From Agrobacterium tumefaciens (GTDB lineage Bacteria; Pseudomonadota; Alphaproteobacteria; Rhizobiales; Rhizobiaceae), in the NCBI RefSeq assembly GCF_000834635.1, contig NZ_JXQV01000003.1, forward strand, positions 1 to 64,000: 64,000 bases of DNA, given 5' to 3'. Made by a program: the position numbers and the translations under genes. Below the pieces are notes generated by a model, which did not search any database, was not told the DNA's origin, and worked only from the letters and a program-made list of their open reading frames with translations. Positions 17,313 to 25,672 of this stretch are shown here, in pieces. Within the stretch, counting starts at the first letter, position 1. Each line of letters starts with the position of its first letter.

Positions 17313-19625
17313 TCATCGACCAGACATACGCGTGCCCATCTGCCGCACGTTGTTCGCGGTGCGTCCGAGTGAGCCCTTATCGTATCGCTTCAATCCCGCA
17401 TCTGTGACCTTGGCCGATTCCCGCTGGACGTAAGCTTGCAGGTTGCCATTGTCATCAACGGACACGCGGACATCGACAGCCTGCTGTTGTGCTGCAGGGT
17501 TTACAGACCGAATGCTCGGCAATGTCGGAACCGAGACGCCGACAGCGCCCCCATTAGCGTAGCCTTTGAGACCGCGCCGCATAGCTTCCATGGCGGCAGG
17601 ACCGCCAGCAGCCGCAACCGCCGCCTTGTCGAACACATATTCGCCTTTGTGCACAACGCCGGCGGGCTGGTATTTGCCACCGTCGCCGGTGTAGCCGCCG
17701 TCGTCGTACATAGGCACGCCAGAGCCGCCAGGCGCTGCTGGGAACTTACCCCCACCAAACAAACCGCTAAAGATTGACGAAAGGAAGCCACCGCCACCTG
17801 ATCCCGCTTTGTTGACCTTGAAGATGCTGTCGAGCACGTCATTCAAAAGCGTGTCGGCGATCTGCTTCAGGCTGTCCTTAAGCAAGTCCGCAGCGCTGGC
17901 ACCTTCGATAAACCCATCAATCAGGCCACGCGTCACGTCCTTGGCTGTCGCCATTGCCTCTTCGGCCCGTTGACGAATTTGGTCCTGCTTTTCGGCAAGC
18001 TGCTCAGAGGCAACGACCGCATTGGCATAACCAGATGCTAAGCCTTCTATCGACTTCGTCAGCTCTGGCGTGATCTTGATGCCAGCCTCTTGCGCAGCAT
18101 TGAGAAGATCCTGTTTTGCCCTCACAAACTCGAGGGTATAGCCGAAGTCGTTTACGAGGGGATCAAGGAGCTTTTGCGCCTCAGTCTCTTCCCCAAGCGC
18201 CTTGGTTCGTGACCTGATTTGCTCAACTTCACGCTTGTATTCATCAACGGTTTTAGAACTGGATCCGCCACCGCCTTTTGTCTTTTTGGTGTTGCTGTCC
18301 GTCACTTGATATTGCGGATCAGCAAGGGAGATCGGCTTCACAGCGGCCGAGCTCTTTGGCGGTGGAAACCTGTTGTAATCCAAAGGGCCGCCGGTGATGC
18401 TGCCAGCCAGCTTTGACGATTGCTCATTCACGGATGCAAGCTGCGCTTCGAGCTGACGCAACTCTGCTTGCCCGAGGGCGTTCGCCGGGTTGCTTTTCAC
18501 TTCCGCAATCTGGCTTTCGATCTTGAGGCGGCGACCAGCCAGATCGGTAAGTTTTTCCTCGCCGCTGATAGAGGATTGGATACTGAGCGCGCCACCTAAA
18601 AACTCTACCTTGCCATTCTTGCCGCCGAGCGCGCCGACGATGCTGTCGCCTATACCGGCTAGGCCGCTCAATTTCCCGACCTGCTCCGCGAACCCCTGCA
18701 CCGCAACGGCACCATAATTGAACTCAGCCACAACCCTTTGAATTTCGCCGATAAGCGTTTCAAAATTGATGTTGCTGACGAACTGCGAAACGCGATCGAT
18801 TTCTGTGCCAAACACTTCGGCAGCCTTCGACGAGTTGTTAAACTCTCGGGCCGCGTCAATGAGTGATGTCTTCAAGTTCTCCATTCGCTGATCAATGGTG
18901 AGCGTCGCATTGGCCAGCTTTTCCCCGAGAATGGGAGCGCCAGCATTGATGCCATCGAAAAACGCTTTGGACGAAAGACCACCATCAAGCATGATGGTGC
19001 GCAGTTTGGAAACTGACCCGCCTGCTTCTTTGATACCAGCAGCAGCGGCCTGGAGAATTGTCGGCGCACCCTCAACAATCGAATTGAATTCTTCGGCCCT
19101 CACAACACCACTGCCAAGCGCCTGCGCAAGCTGCAACAATGCGCCGGACGCTTCTTGGCTGGACTGACCTGATACGCGAAGCGCCATGGCAACATTATTG
19201 GAGAACCCGACCAGCTGATCCGATGTTATCCCAAGTTCGCCCTGAACAAGAGAAACGCGGCCGTAGAGCTGGACCAGCGTTTCCAGAGGTGCGGCATTTG
19301 CCTGGGCGCTGTTTCGCAGCTTGGTATATGTTCGCTCTAGCTCTTCACCAGACAGACCCGAAACCTTTAGCGCGTTATCAATCTTGGTCGCGCTGTCGGA
19401 AAGCGTTCTGAAGCCCTGCACGCCGCCGATGAGCGCGAACGCCTTGGTGGCGCTGGTCACCAGTCCGCCATACGAGGCCGATATTGCAGAGTTCATTTTC
19501 TTAAAGCGATTTTCGATTGATCGCGCGCGTTGGTTTGTCTGATTCAGCGCCTTATTCAATGCGTTCTGATAGCCCTTCACGTCAGCCGAAAGCTGAACGA
19601 CAAGACGCTCGAGGTCTGTTGCCAT
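17313..19625 (-). CDS. Tail tape measure protein, 770 aa
   Basis: The N-terminal 220 residues contain the tape-measure signature (IDNALKVSGLSGEELERTYTK, VRAEEFNSIVEGAPTILQA). Coiled-coil stretches follow, then a Gly-rich segment (GGGGFLSSIFSGLFGGGKF) and a tail domain near 640-690 (VVHKGEYVFDKAAVAAAGG). It sets tail length and is ejected with DNA. Length suggests a short to medium tail. Lies after the two small chaperone genes, with a + strand gene inserted between them. Confidence 0.88.
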   Translation of the reverse strand: MATDLERLVVQLSADVKGYQNALNKALNQTNQRARSIENRFKKMNSAISASYGGLVTSATKAFALIGGVQGFRTLSDSATKIDNALKVSGLSGEELERTYTKLRNSAQANAAPLETLVQLYGRVSLVQGELGITSDQLVGFSNNVAMALRVSGQSSQEASGALLQLAQALGSGVVRAEEFNSIVEGAPTILQAAAAGIKEAGGSVSKLRTIMLDGGLSSKAFFDGINAGAPILGEKLANATLTIDQRMENLKTSLIDAAREFNNSSKAAEVFGTEIDRVSQFVSNINFETLIGEIQRVVAEFNYGAVAVQGFAEQVGKLSGLAGIGDSIVGALGGKNGKVEFLGGALSIQSSISGEEKLTDLAGRRLKIESQIAEVKSNPANALGQAELRQLEAQLASVNEQSSKLAGSITGGPLDYNRFPPPKSSAAVKPISLADPQYQVTDSNTKKTKGGGGSSSKTVDEYKREVEQIRSRTKALGEETEAQKLLDPLVNDFGYTLEFVRAKQDLLNAAQEAGIKITPELTKSIEGLASGYANAVVASEQLAEKQDQIRQRAEEAMATAKDVTRGLIDGFIEGASAADLLKDSLKQIADTLLNDVLDSIFKVNKAGSGGGGFLSSIFSGLFGGGKFPAAPGGSGVPMYDDGGYTGDGGKYQPAGVVHKGEYVFDKAAVAAAGGPAAMEAMRRGLKGYANGGAVGVSVPTLPSIRSVNPAAQQQAVDVRVSVDDNGNLQAYVQRESAKVTDAGLKRYDKGSLGRTANNVRQMGTRMSGR

Positions 19626-19679
19626 TTTGGTGATTATCCTGATACGAAAATTCGCTATGTGGAAACATGGGAGAAAGAC

Positions 19680-19994
19680 ATGACTGAGCGCACGTCGTCT
19701 AAGCCGGGGTTTGGCCGAGTTGCCATAGCCATCGTTGCAATTTGTGCAGCGATTTTCGCTATTAGCAAAACATCGACGACAGAGCAGGTGGCATCACAGA
19801 ACACAACGGAAACAGAGACCTACCGTCTCCTCCAAGCTTTAGGGAACAGTGAAAACGAGGCGGCACGTGGTCTCTCGAAATCTGAGTGCGAGCGGAGGAA
19901 GCAGGATTTGAAAGTCGTGTCGACTTCCTTGGGTACGTACAATGAAGCCACTGGTTACGGATCAATCACCTGCCTCCCAGAATCTTCTCTCTAG
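19680..19994 (+). CDS. Membrane-anchored small protein inside the late operon, 104 aa
   Basis: ATG chosen for the GGGAG ten bases upstream. N-terminal span FGRVAIAIVAICAAIFAIS, then a polar domain with two cysteines (SKSECERRK, GSITCLPESSL). It is read against the late genes, between the tape measure and its chaperones, and stops exactly where the second chaperone frame stops. Probably an accessory gene expressed in the lysogen; no family known. Confidence 0.55.
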   Translation: MTERTSSKPGFGRVAIAIVAICAAIFAISKTSTTEQVASQNTTETETYRLLQALGNSENEAARGLSKSECERRKQDLKVVSTSLGTYNEATGYGSITCLPESSL

Positions 19995-20177
19995 TTACCC
20001 CTGAACCCAGTCCCAGAGCTCGTCTATCTCTTGCGTAGTCAGCGACCCATCGTCTGGCGTGTTCGCCTCGACGTAACCATCCACTGCAGCCATGAACTGC
20101 CACACAGACATTTCGTTGACCTGCTGGGGCGTGAAGCCGATCACAGCGCCGGTCCCGTAGAGCGCAGCAAATCTCAG
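19995..20177 (-). CDS. Second tail assembly chaperone (Phage_TAC_6-like), about 60 aa
   Basis: The frame reads LRFAALYGTGAVIGFTPQQV and ends DELWDWVQG, like the 60-residue protein that follows the GTA gp10 homologue. No ATG exists; the boundary shown uses a CTG that overlaps the stop of the first chaperone. The frame stays open upstream, so a -1 frameshift that fuses both chaperones, as in lambda G/GT, is the main alternative. Coding is well supported, the start is not. Confidence 0.5.
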   Translation of the reverse strand: MRFAALYGTGAVIGFTPQQVNEMSVWQFMAAVDGYVEANTPDDGSLTTQEIDELWDWVQG

Positions 20178-20554
20178 CTTTCCGTTTGGGAGTTCGTCGA
20201 GCTGTTTTCCGTTTGACTTGCTGCGTCGTCCTCCCCCACTTTCTCCTCCGGTGCGCCGGTGAGACCAGCAGACAGGATGACCTGCGCTGGGATGAGGTTT
20301 TCCATCGGAGGGCGCGCCTCGACATAGCGTCGCGCCAGTTTCAAGGCTGGTGCTGGCTCCATACCGCCACCAATCAAGCCTAGCCTAATAATGTTGGTAA
20401 TGTCCTCGATGCGCCACGCGCCGCTATGCAATCGTTGCAGCACGACATATGGGCCTGCGTCGCATTTCTCCTGAAGTTCTTCCAACTGCCCCCAGGCAAG
20501 ACGGAACGAATAAGTCCCGTCTGCCCAGTCGAACGAAACGCGCGCGTCCCGCAT
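20174..20554 (-). CDS. Tail assembly chaperone (GTA gp10 / Phage_TAC_11-like), 126 aa
   Basis: Start MRDARVSFDWADGTYSFRL, overlapping the major tail protein stop. The motif LAWGQLEELQEKCDAGP and the later SAGLTGAPEEK fit the gene-transfer-agent family chaperone that coats the tape measure. The C-terminal tail is Ser/Thr/Asn-rich (DDAASQTENSSTNSQTES) and is where a switch to the second frame could occur. Confidence 0.75.
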   Translation of the reverse strand: MRDARVSFDWADGTYSFRLAWGQLEELQEKCDAGPYVVLQRLHSGAWRIEDITNIIRLGLIGGGMEPAPALKLARRYVEARPPMENLIPAQVILSAGLTGAPEEKVGEDDAASQTENSSTNSQTES

Positions 20555-21003
20555 TATGGCGTGATCGGCGTAGTGACGCGGACCATTTCGCCATCGCTCT
20601 CGAGCGATACGTTGTTGGTTGCGCGCTGGCCGTTGTTGGCACCGACTTCCATGCTCTCGATATGCATGCGACCGGTCCAAGTTATGGTCTTTGCCGGGAA
20701 TTCCCATTCGACCTTTACAGGGATACTGTCGATGCTCTCGAAGCCTTCGAGCCAGGCATCCACACTTTCGGAGGCTAGAACGCCTTCGCCAGAGATCGCC
20801 ATGGACAGAGACGTCGCGTCGCGACCCACCCAGTCTACTTTGTCGGGATCCGTGCAATCGGGGATCTGAACTTCTTCGAGACCCTTGTTGAGCGTGATCG
20901 AGCGCTGCGTGAATCCGCACGGCGAATTATAGATGATAGGATCGGCATCGTCGCCGAGGAGCACGCGAATCTTGCCCCCCTTGATGGTGGTTGCTTGAGC
21001 CAT
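20554..21003 (-). CDS. Major tail tube protein, 149 aa
   Basis: AGGAGG precedes MAQATTIKGGKIRVLLGDD. Beta-rich protein with VDWVGRDATSLSMAISGEGVL in the tube-protein style, length typical of the GTA/TP901-like group. Comes after the tail terminator gene and before the chaperones. Confidence 0.78.
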   Translation of the reverse strand: MAQATTIKGGKIRVLLGDDADPIIYNSPCGFTQRSITLNKGLEEVQIPDCTDPDKVDWVGRDATSLSMAISGEGVLASESVDAWLEGFESIDSIPVKVEWEFPAKTITWTGRMHIESMEVGANNGQRATNNVSLESDGEMVRVTTPITP

Positions 21004-21038
21004 AAAGGCCTCCTGAAATGTTGGGTAAAAGGTGCCGG

Positions 21039-21437
21039 TTACGGCTCTTCAACGATGGCCGTGTAGCGCAGGGCAGCCTGCTTGAGATTGCCGTCGGTGA
21101 TGAAGTCTGTGCGCCAAGGTTCGAATGACACCAGTGCATTAATCGCCAATGTTGGCTCCCAGTTTCGCAGCGCGCGGCGCACCGCGTCAGCGACCTGTCT
21201 TACCTGAGACAGGACAGTGGCGTCTGACCAGCAATCGATTTGGATCATCACCTCCCCGCCGTCGATGCAATCAACAAGTTCGGCAACGTAATTCGATGGA
21301 CCGATGCTGATGTATGGCTTGGCCCACGTCGATTGGGGAATGTCTGCGATGCGCGTTCCGACCAGCGCTGTGACCTCTGAGTTGGCCTTTAAACGGGCAA
21401 TGATGGCGCCCTGTATCTCGAGAACGGGATCAGCCAC
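21039..21437 (-). CDS. Tail completion protein (DUF3168), 132 aa
   Basis: MADPVLEIQGAIIARLKAN with PYISIGPSNYVAEL and a long helix VRQVADAVRRALR is the DUF3168 pattern, which caps the tail tube and joins it to the head. Order between HK97 gp10-like protein and tube protein agrees. Confidence 0.8.
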   Translation of the reverse strand: MADPVLEIQGAIIARLKANSEVTALVGTRIADIPQSTWAKPYISIGPSNYVAELVDCIDGGEVMIQIDCWSDATVLSQVRQVADAVRRALRNWEPTLAINALVSFEPWRTDFITDGNLKQAALRYTAIVEEP

Positions 21438-21885
21438 CGGACACCTCTTTCGCAGACTTATTGATGGCTCGGGTAATGCGTGATTTCGTGCGTCGGCGCA
21501 GTGCGCGATATGAGACGAAGAAGAAAGGTTGCGCCGCAGTTCCAGGATTCATAGTTCCCGCGAACTGGCCACCGTTCTCGTGCGCCTTCGTCGCGAACTC
21601 GACGAGGTGGGCATAGCGCACCTTGCTGTTGCCGGCGTAGATCGTGATAACCAGCTTGCCGTCGGATGATTTCACCGTGGCGATTTTCTGGCTGTATTTT
21701 GGAGCGTCTCCCCAAGTCCAGCCGATGCTGTCACGCAGCTCGCCGCTATCAACAGCGACAAGCGACTTCATGAGCGCGACGATTTCGTCAGCACCCTGCG
21801 CCATCGCTTCCTTGATGCGCTTCTCAGCAGCCGCAGGAAGCTGTTTCAGTTTGCGATTGAGTTTAGCCAGACCAAGTATTGTCAT
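21430..21885 (-). CDS. HK97 gp10-like tail/neck protein, 151 aa
   Basis: Start at MTILGLAKLNRKLKQLP. Contains KRIKEAMAQGADEIVALMKS, VDSGELRDSIG and RYAHLVEFATKAH, all usual in the HK97 gp10 family. Overlaps neighbours on both sides, consistent with coordinated neck assembly. Confidence 0.8.
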   Translation of the reverse strand: MTILGLAKLNRKLKQLPAAAEKRIKEAMAQGADEIVALMKSLVAVDSGELRDSIGWTWGDAPKYSQKIATVKSSDGKLVITIYAGNSKVRYAHLVEFATKAHENGGQFAGTMNPGTAAQPFFFVSYRALRRRTKSRITRAINKSAKEVSGG

Positions 21886-22237
21886 GTGCCCCCCCCTGCA
21901 CCACAAGCAGTTCAATCCACTCATTACGCTCATCGATGTTGACCGCAGTCTTGATCGCATAGAGCACACCGGTGCGCTTGTTCCGCGCCCGCCATGCTGG
22001 CGTTATTGTGCGCGTGCGCTCGTTGCTGCGAACAGTCATGGTGAATGGCTGCAAACCTTGCAGGCGGCTGGCTATGACCGTTTCCGAGCCAACGCGCGGC
22101 TCTAGTCTGGCTACCTCGAAAAATTGCTCCGAAAATCCGACCACCACGCCGCCATACCCATCCTCGCCCTCGACCTCAGCCTCAAAGCCGATACGCTCAC
22201 TTAGTGAGCCCGCTCCGGCTCTTTTGCGTTTTGGCAT
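21863..22237 (-). CDS. Head closure / head-tail joining protein, 124 aa
   Basis: Basic start MPKRKRAGAGSLSERIGFEA and the strand pattern TPAWRARNKRTGVLYAIKTA match the SPP1 gp16-like adaptor. It closes the portal after packaging. Confidence 0.75.
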   Translation of the reverse strand: MPKRKRAGAGSLSERIGFEAEVEGEDGYGGVVVGFSEQFFEVARLEPRVGSETVIASRLQGLQPFTMTVRSNERTRTITPAWRARNKRTGVLYAIKTAVNIDERNEWIELLVVQGGAHDNTWSG

Positions 22238-22388
22238 TCGGGCGATCCTTCGTGGGTTCGGCAGTCTTGGCCGCTATCGCAGCCGCTGCGCATTTGCGCG
22301 TGACGTTGTAGAGCCCGACAGGGTAGGCGATGGTCGCGCCGGGGTGCGGCTTCCAATCAAAAGGTGCAAGGAAACGTAGCCACATCAT
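22197..22388 (-). CDS. Small head-tail region protein, 63 aa
   Basis: Start MMWLRFLAPFDWKPHPGATI after GGTGG; KPHPGATIAYPVGLYNVTRK resembles short proteins that hold a SH3-like strand set in connector clusters of related phages. Overlaps the genes before and after. Role unknown. Confidence 0.55.
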   Translation of the reverse strand: MMWLRFLAPFDWKPHPGATIAYPVGLYNVTRKCAAAAIAAKTAEPTKDRPNAKTQKSRSGLTK

Positions 22389-22713
22389 CGTCCACCGGTG
22401 TGCGCCAGACGCGCCAAGGAGCCAGAAGCATTCGGACAGCGCGCGGCAGAACCGCGTCACCTGTCGCCTTTGAATCGGGTTCGCGAACTTCGTAAAGGTC
22501 ACCAGTCACGAGCAATATTGCCGAAACAATGGATGCCGTAGCAGCGATACCGTCGTCTTGCGCAGGAGTGGCGCCGATGGCGACAACTTCGCGATCCAGG
22601 TACTCGGTGACAATGCTTTCGGCCGCATCGCGGTAAATCTCGATCTCCGCGTCCTCATCGGTATGGAAGACGCGAATATGTTTCTTGACTGTTTCTAGAT
22701 CGACGATCGCCAT
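22357..22713 (-). CDS. Head-tail connector (gp6-like), 118 aa
   Basis: MAIVDLETVKKHIRVFHTDE with EDAEIEIYRDAAESIVTEYL is the HK97 gp6/phi-gp6 helical connector that binds the portal. Start set at the ATG just after the preceding stop. Confidence 0.8.
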   Translation of the reverse strand: MAIVDLETVKKHIRVFHTDEDAEIEIYRDAAESIVTEYLDREVVAIGATPAQDDGIAATASIVSAILLVTGDLYEVREPDSKATGDAVLPRAVRMLLAPWRVWRTPVDDDVATFPCTF

Positions 22714-22714
22714 A

Positions 22715-23056
22715 TCAGGCCGCCACAACTGCGCCCGTCGGCGCGCTCAGAACGCTAACCTTACCGGCCAAGCTTTGAGCTCGCGTGCGAACGCGGACTG
22801 TTTTTCCAACGTCCTGCGATCGGGGAACGAACGTCAGGCCAAAGGCACCAGGCACCTCAAATCCGCCAACAATCCACTGCCTGTCGATAGTCGGGGTCGG
22901 CGTGCCGGTGAACGTGCCAGCACTGGCCGTCAAGGTTTGCCCTACCTGCGCCGTGCCTGTGATGGCTGGGGCTACGGTGTCGGCTGGCGCAGCGGGGTTT
23001 GTCACCCCGCCGATGTAGCTGGCAAAACGCCTTTTACGCTGTTTCGTTGTCAGCAT
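22715..23056 (-). CDS. Ig-like decoration protein, 113 aa
   Basis: Start MLTTKQRKRRFASYIGGVTN. From residue 30 on the sequence PAITGTAQVGQTLTASAGTF and GKTVRVRTRAQS is a bacterial Ig-like fold, as found on capsid surfaces where it binds host or mucosal glycans. Located right after the capsid genes. Confidence 0.65.
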   Translation of the reverse strand: MLTTKQRKRRFASYIGGVTNPAAPADTVAPAITGTAQVGQTLTASAGTFTGTPTPTIDRQWIVGGFEVPGAFGLTFVPRSQDVGKTVRVRTRAQSLAGKVSVLSAPTGAVVAA

Positions 23057-23285
23057 CTGTCTTGTCCTTTTTCTTCGTCGAACGAACGGAAGAGATAGGC
23101 TCGACAGGTTCTGGCTCGGCTGGCGCTTCAACCTTCTTTGCATCGTCCTCAAACGACACAAGGCCGAGCGCTTTCAGTGCATTAGCCTCGCCGCGCTCGA
23201 CCGGGAAAGGGGCGCTGTCAGCGGTCTTGAGACCAGAGCCGTTGTCAAAAGTCTTGAGCGGCTTAACTTCGATGTAATCAGTCAT
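23034..23285 (-). CDS. Small capsid-adjacent protein, 83 aa
   Basis: AGGAGGCGAAC precedes MTDYIEVKPLKTFDNGSG. First half is a compact domain (GEANALKALGLVSF), second half an acidic/basic low-complexity tail. Such genes follow the HK97 capsid in many Rhizobium phages. Confidence 0.65.
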   Translation of the reverse strand: MTDYIEVKPLKTFDNGSGLKTADSAPFPVERGEANALKALGLVSFEDDAKKVEAPAEPEPVEPISSVRSTKKKDKTDADNETA

Positions 23286-23332
23286 GTTCGCCTCCTAGCG
23301 AAAGCGGGGCGCCCTAAGACGCCCCAGATCAA

Positions 23333-24535
23333 TTAGGCAGCGGCAACAGGACCGGTTACGAAGGCTTCGGGACGATACACGGCCAGAGCCAGACGCTCTT
23401 CAGCGCGGATCGTGAACATGTTCTTCTCGAAGTCGTCCACGTTCTCGCTGGAGAGCAGCACCTCGATATCCATGCGGTCGAAGATCTGCGCAGCGTAGGA
23501 GAACGCGCCGGTCAGGAACTGGCCAGAAGCCATCGCCTGCGTTGAAACGACAGGCAGGTTCCAAAGCGTCGGCGTGAGCGAGCCCTGTGGATTACCGATG
23601 ATGTAGTTTTCACCAGCATCCTTGGTCAGTTCAATCTTCGCCCAGTCGATAGGGTTCAGAACGAACGCGGTCGCAGGATACTCAGCGAGAACCACCTGAA
23701 GGATAGCCAGGCGAAGTCGGTCGATGCCGGTCACAGCTTCTGGCGTGAAGGCTGGTGCAAAAGCGGTCGCCTGCGGAACCAGACCAGCGATATTCTGACC
23801 AGTGCCGGAACCGTTCAGGAGCTGATTTTCTTCGACGAAGCGAAGACCGTAGCGAGCGCGACCGTCGATGTAAGAACGAAGCGCAGGCGCGTCATCCAGA
23901 ATCTGACGGCTGGCCTTGAACAGATGAGCCAGCGTACGAACGGGCGCGGATGCCATATCGAACGTGATATCCGAATACGGCTTGGCAGTCGTTTCGGCAA
24001 CGGGCGCAGAGTTGTTCGTGTAGCCAGTTTCCTTGACGTACTCGACGTTGTTGGAAGAAGTCTGGCCAGGGAGCAGCAGGTCGCGAATCGTCATCTGGCG
24101 TTCAGGAAGGCCAAAGATGCCAGGTACGCGAGCGCCCGGTACCAGCGAGGTGCCAGGAGAACGACCCGCACCAACAGTGGTGTTGGCGGTCGTGATCGCG
24201 GCGCGGTCGGCGGAGACCTTGATCGATGCCCGGCTGGATCCAGTCAGATTGCCAGCCTTATAGGCGTCGGAATCGATAACCAGCTGGCCGAGCGACTTCT
24301 GCTCTTCCTCGCCGTTTTCCTTCTCGCGAGCGGCGCGCTTCTCCATGTCGGAAAGGCGGGTCGTGACGTCGCCGAGTTCGGAAAGTGCCTTGTCGGTCTT
24401 CTCCTTCAGCTCTGCGGAGACTTCGCCGTTCGCGGCAAGCTTCGAGGTGAAGTCCGTGGCGAGATTGCCAACCTGCTCCTTGATGGATGCGAGGGAGGCG
24501 CCAAGTTCGCCAATTTTTTCTGCAAGTTCGGCCAT
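23333..24535 (-). CDS. HK97-fold major capsid protein, 400 aa
   Basis: Residues 1-95 are a coiled-coil delta/scaffold domain (MAELAEKIGELGASLASIKE). After it come RMTIRDLLLPGQ-type and VKETGYTNNSAPVAE strands (GLPERQMTIRDL near 150), ASRQILDDAPALRSYIDGRA and LNPIDWAKIELTKDA, all hallmarks of the HK97 fold. Proteolysis by the adjacent S49 enzyme probably removes the scaffold domain. Length is normal for the delta-domain-fused type. Confidence 0.92.
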   Translation of the reverse strand: MAELAEKIGELGASLASIKEQVGNLATDFTSKLAANGEVSAELKEKTDKALSELGDVTTRLSDMEKRAAREKENGEEEQKSLGQLVIDSDAYKAGNLTGSSRASIKVSADRAAITTANTTVGAGRSPGTSLVPGARVPGIFGLPERQMTIRDLLLPGQTSSNNVEYVKETGYTNNSAPVAETTAKPYSDITFDMASAPVRTLAHLFKASRQILDDAPALRSYIDGRARYGLRFVEENQLLNGSGTGQNIAGLVPQATAFAPAFTPEAVTGIDRLRLAILQVVLAEYPATAFVLNPIDWAKIELTKDAGENYIIGNPQGSLTPTLWNLPVVSTQAMASGQFLTGAFSYAAQIFDRMDIEVLLSSENVDDFEKNMFTIRAEERLALAVYRPEAFVTGPVAAA

Positions 24536-24544
24536 GAAAGGCTC

Positions 24545-25663
24545 CTATAGAATGAGGGGTGTTTTTGCTTCGGCCAAAAGCCGTTCAATGGCTGCCAAAG
24601 CAGCAGCATCCGTCTCGACGTCAGGAGCCCCCTGACCATCTTTGAGGTAGAGCCGAGCGGCCCGCTCTGCCTCAGAGCCCGACAACCCCATCAGTCCCCT
24701 GATGCCGTTTTCGAACTCGCGTTTTGTGATTTGCTCGCCGGCCGTCATCTTTGCGACCAGCGTTTGTGCGGCCTCCGCCTTTGCGGCGTTCGCAGCCTTG
24801 ATGCGCTTTACCGGCGCAGGCTCTGCGTCCGCGCCGTAGCGGGCCAAGGTTTCATCAAGTGTGGCAACACGGTCGACCATGCCGCGGTCCATGAGAGCTT
24901 CCGCGTAAAACACGCGCCCCTGACCGTAGCCGTCCTCAACCTTGCTGACCGTCACACCGCGACCTTCGGCGACTGACGCGACGAAGCGATTGTAGGAGCG
25001 GTTCACACCGTCTTGCACATGTGCCAAGGTGTCCTTGCCAAGCGGCTCGGTCTCGTTGCCCTCAACCTTGTGCTTTCCAGCTGAAATATACGTGCGTTTG
25101 ATGCCGCGCTGCTCAAGGGCAGACGACAGGTCATCGTGCGCAGTGTAGACGCCGATCGAACCGGCACGGCCGGATGGCGTGACGACGATTTCGTCTGTCG
25201 ATGCCGCGATCCAGTAAGCAGCGCTTGCCGCAAGGCTGTTCACCTGCGCGATGATCGGCTTTTCGCCACCACGCAGCTTGCGAATCTCCGTTGCGAGCTC
25301 GTCTGTTCCTGGCACCGTGCCGCCAGGGCTGTCGATGTCGAGCACGACAGCCTTGATGTCTGCATTGGACAGCGCCTTGTGCAGCGCTCTCTTGATACCA
25401 GCATAGGAAGTGCCGCCGCTCATCGCGGAAAACAGGTCCATTTTGTCGGCCAAGACTCCGTAGACTGGGATAATGGCCACGCTGCCGCTGGATTCTGCGA
25501 TCTCCTTGGCCCGCGCTTCATCAATAGAGGCGGCGAACTCAGTCGAAAACAGCTTTTCACCTTCGGCTCGAGCGACCAAAACATCAGCCAAAACGCCCAG
25601 TTTTTCGCGCTGAATAGCCCAAGGCTCGGCCAGAAAGGCCGAAATCAGGTGTTCAAACTTCAT
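24545..25663 (-). CDS. S49 (SppA/SohB-like) prohead protease, 372 aa
   Basis: The catalytic Ser147 lies in NSLAASAAYW and the general-base Lys199 in GKHKVEGN, with LDIDSPGGTV at 108-117 upstream, as in SppA-type signal peptide peptidases recruited by phages. The C-terminal third is helical and may act in scaffolding. Sits between portal and capsid, the standard place for a prohead protease. Confidence 0.88.
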   Translation of the reverse strand: MKFEHLISAFLAEPWAIQREKLGVLADVLVARAEGEKLFSTEFAASIDEARAKEIAESSGSVAIIPVYGVLADKMDLFSAMSGGTSYAGIKRALHKALSNADIKAVVLDIDSPGGTVPGTDELATEIRKLRGGEKPIIAQVNSLAASAAYWIAASTDEIVVTPSGRAGSIGVYTAHDDLSSALEQRGIKRTYISAGKHKVEGNETEPLGKDTLAHVQDGVNRSYNRFVASVAEGRGVTVSKVEDGYGQGRVFYAEALMDRGMVDRVATLDETLARYGADAEPAPVKRIKAANAAKAEAAQTLVAKMTAGEQITKREFENGIRGLMGLSGSEAERAARLYLKDGQGAPDVETDAAALAAIERLLAEAKTPLIL

Positions 25664-25672
25664 GATTTTCCC

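Noticed and set aside
19966..20325. A 119-codon frame over the tail chaperones
   Set aside because: Arg-rich out-of-frame reading; the other two frames carry the chaperone motifs.
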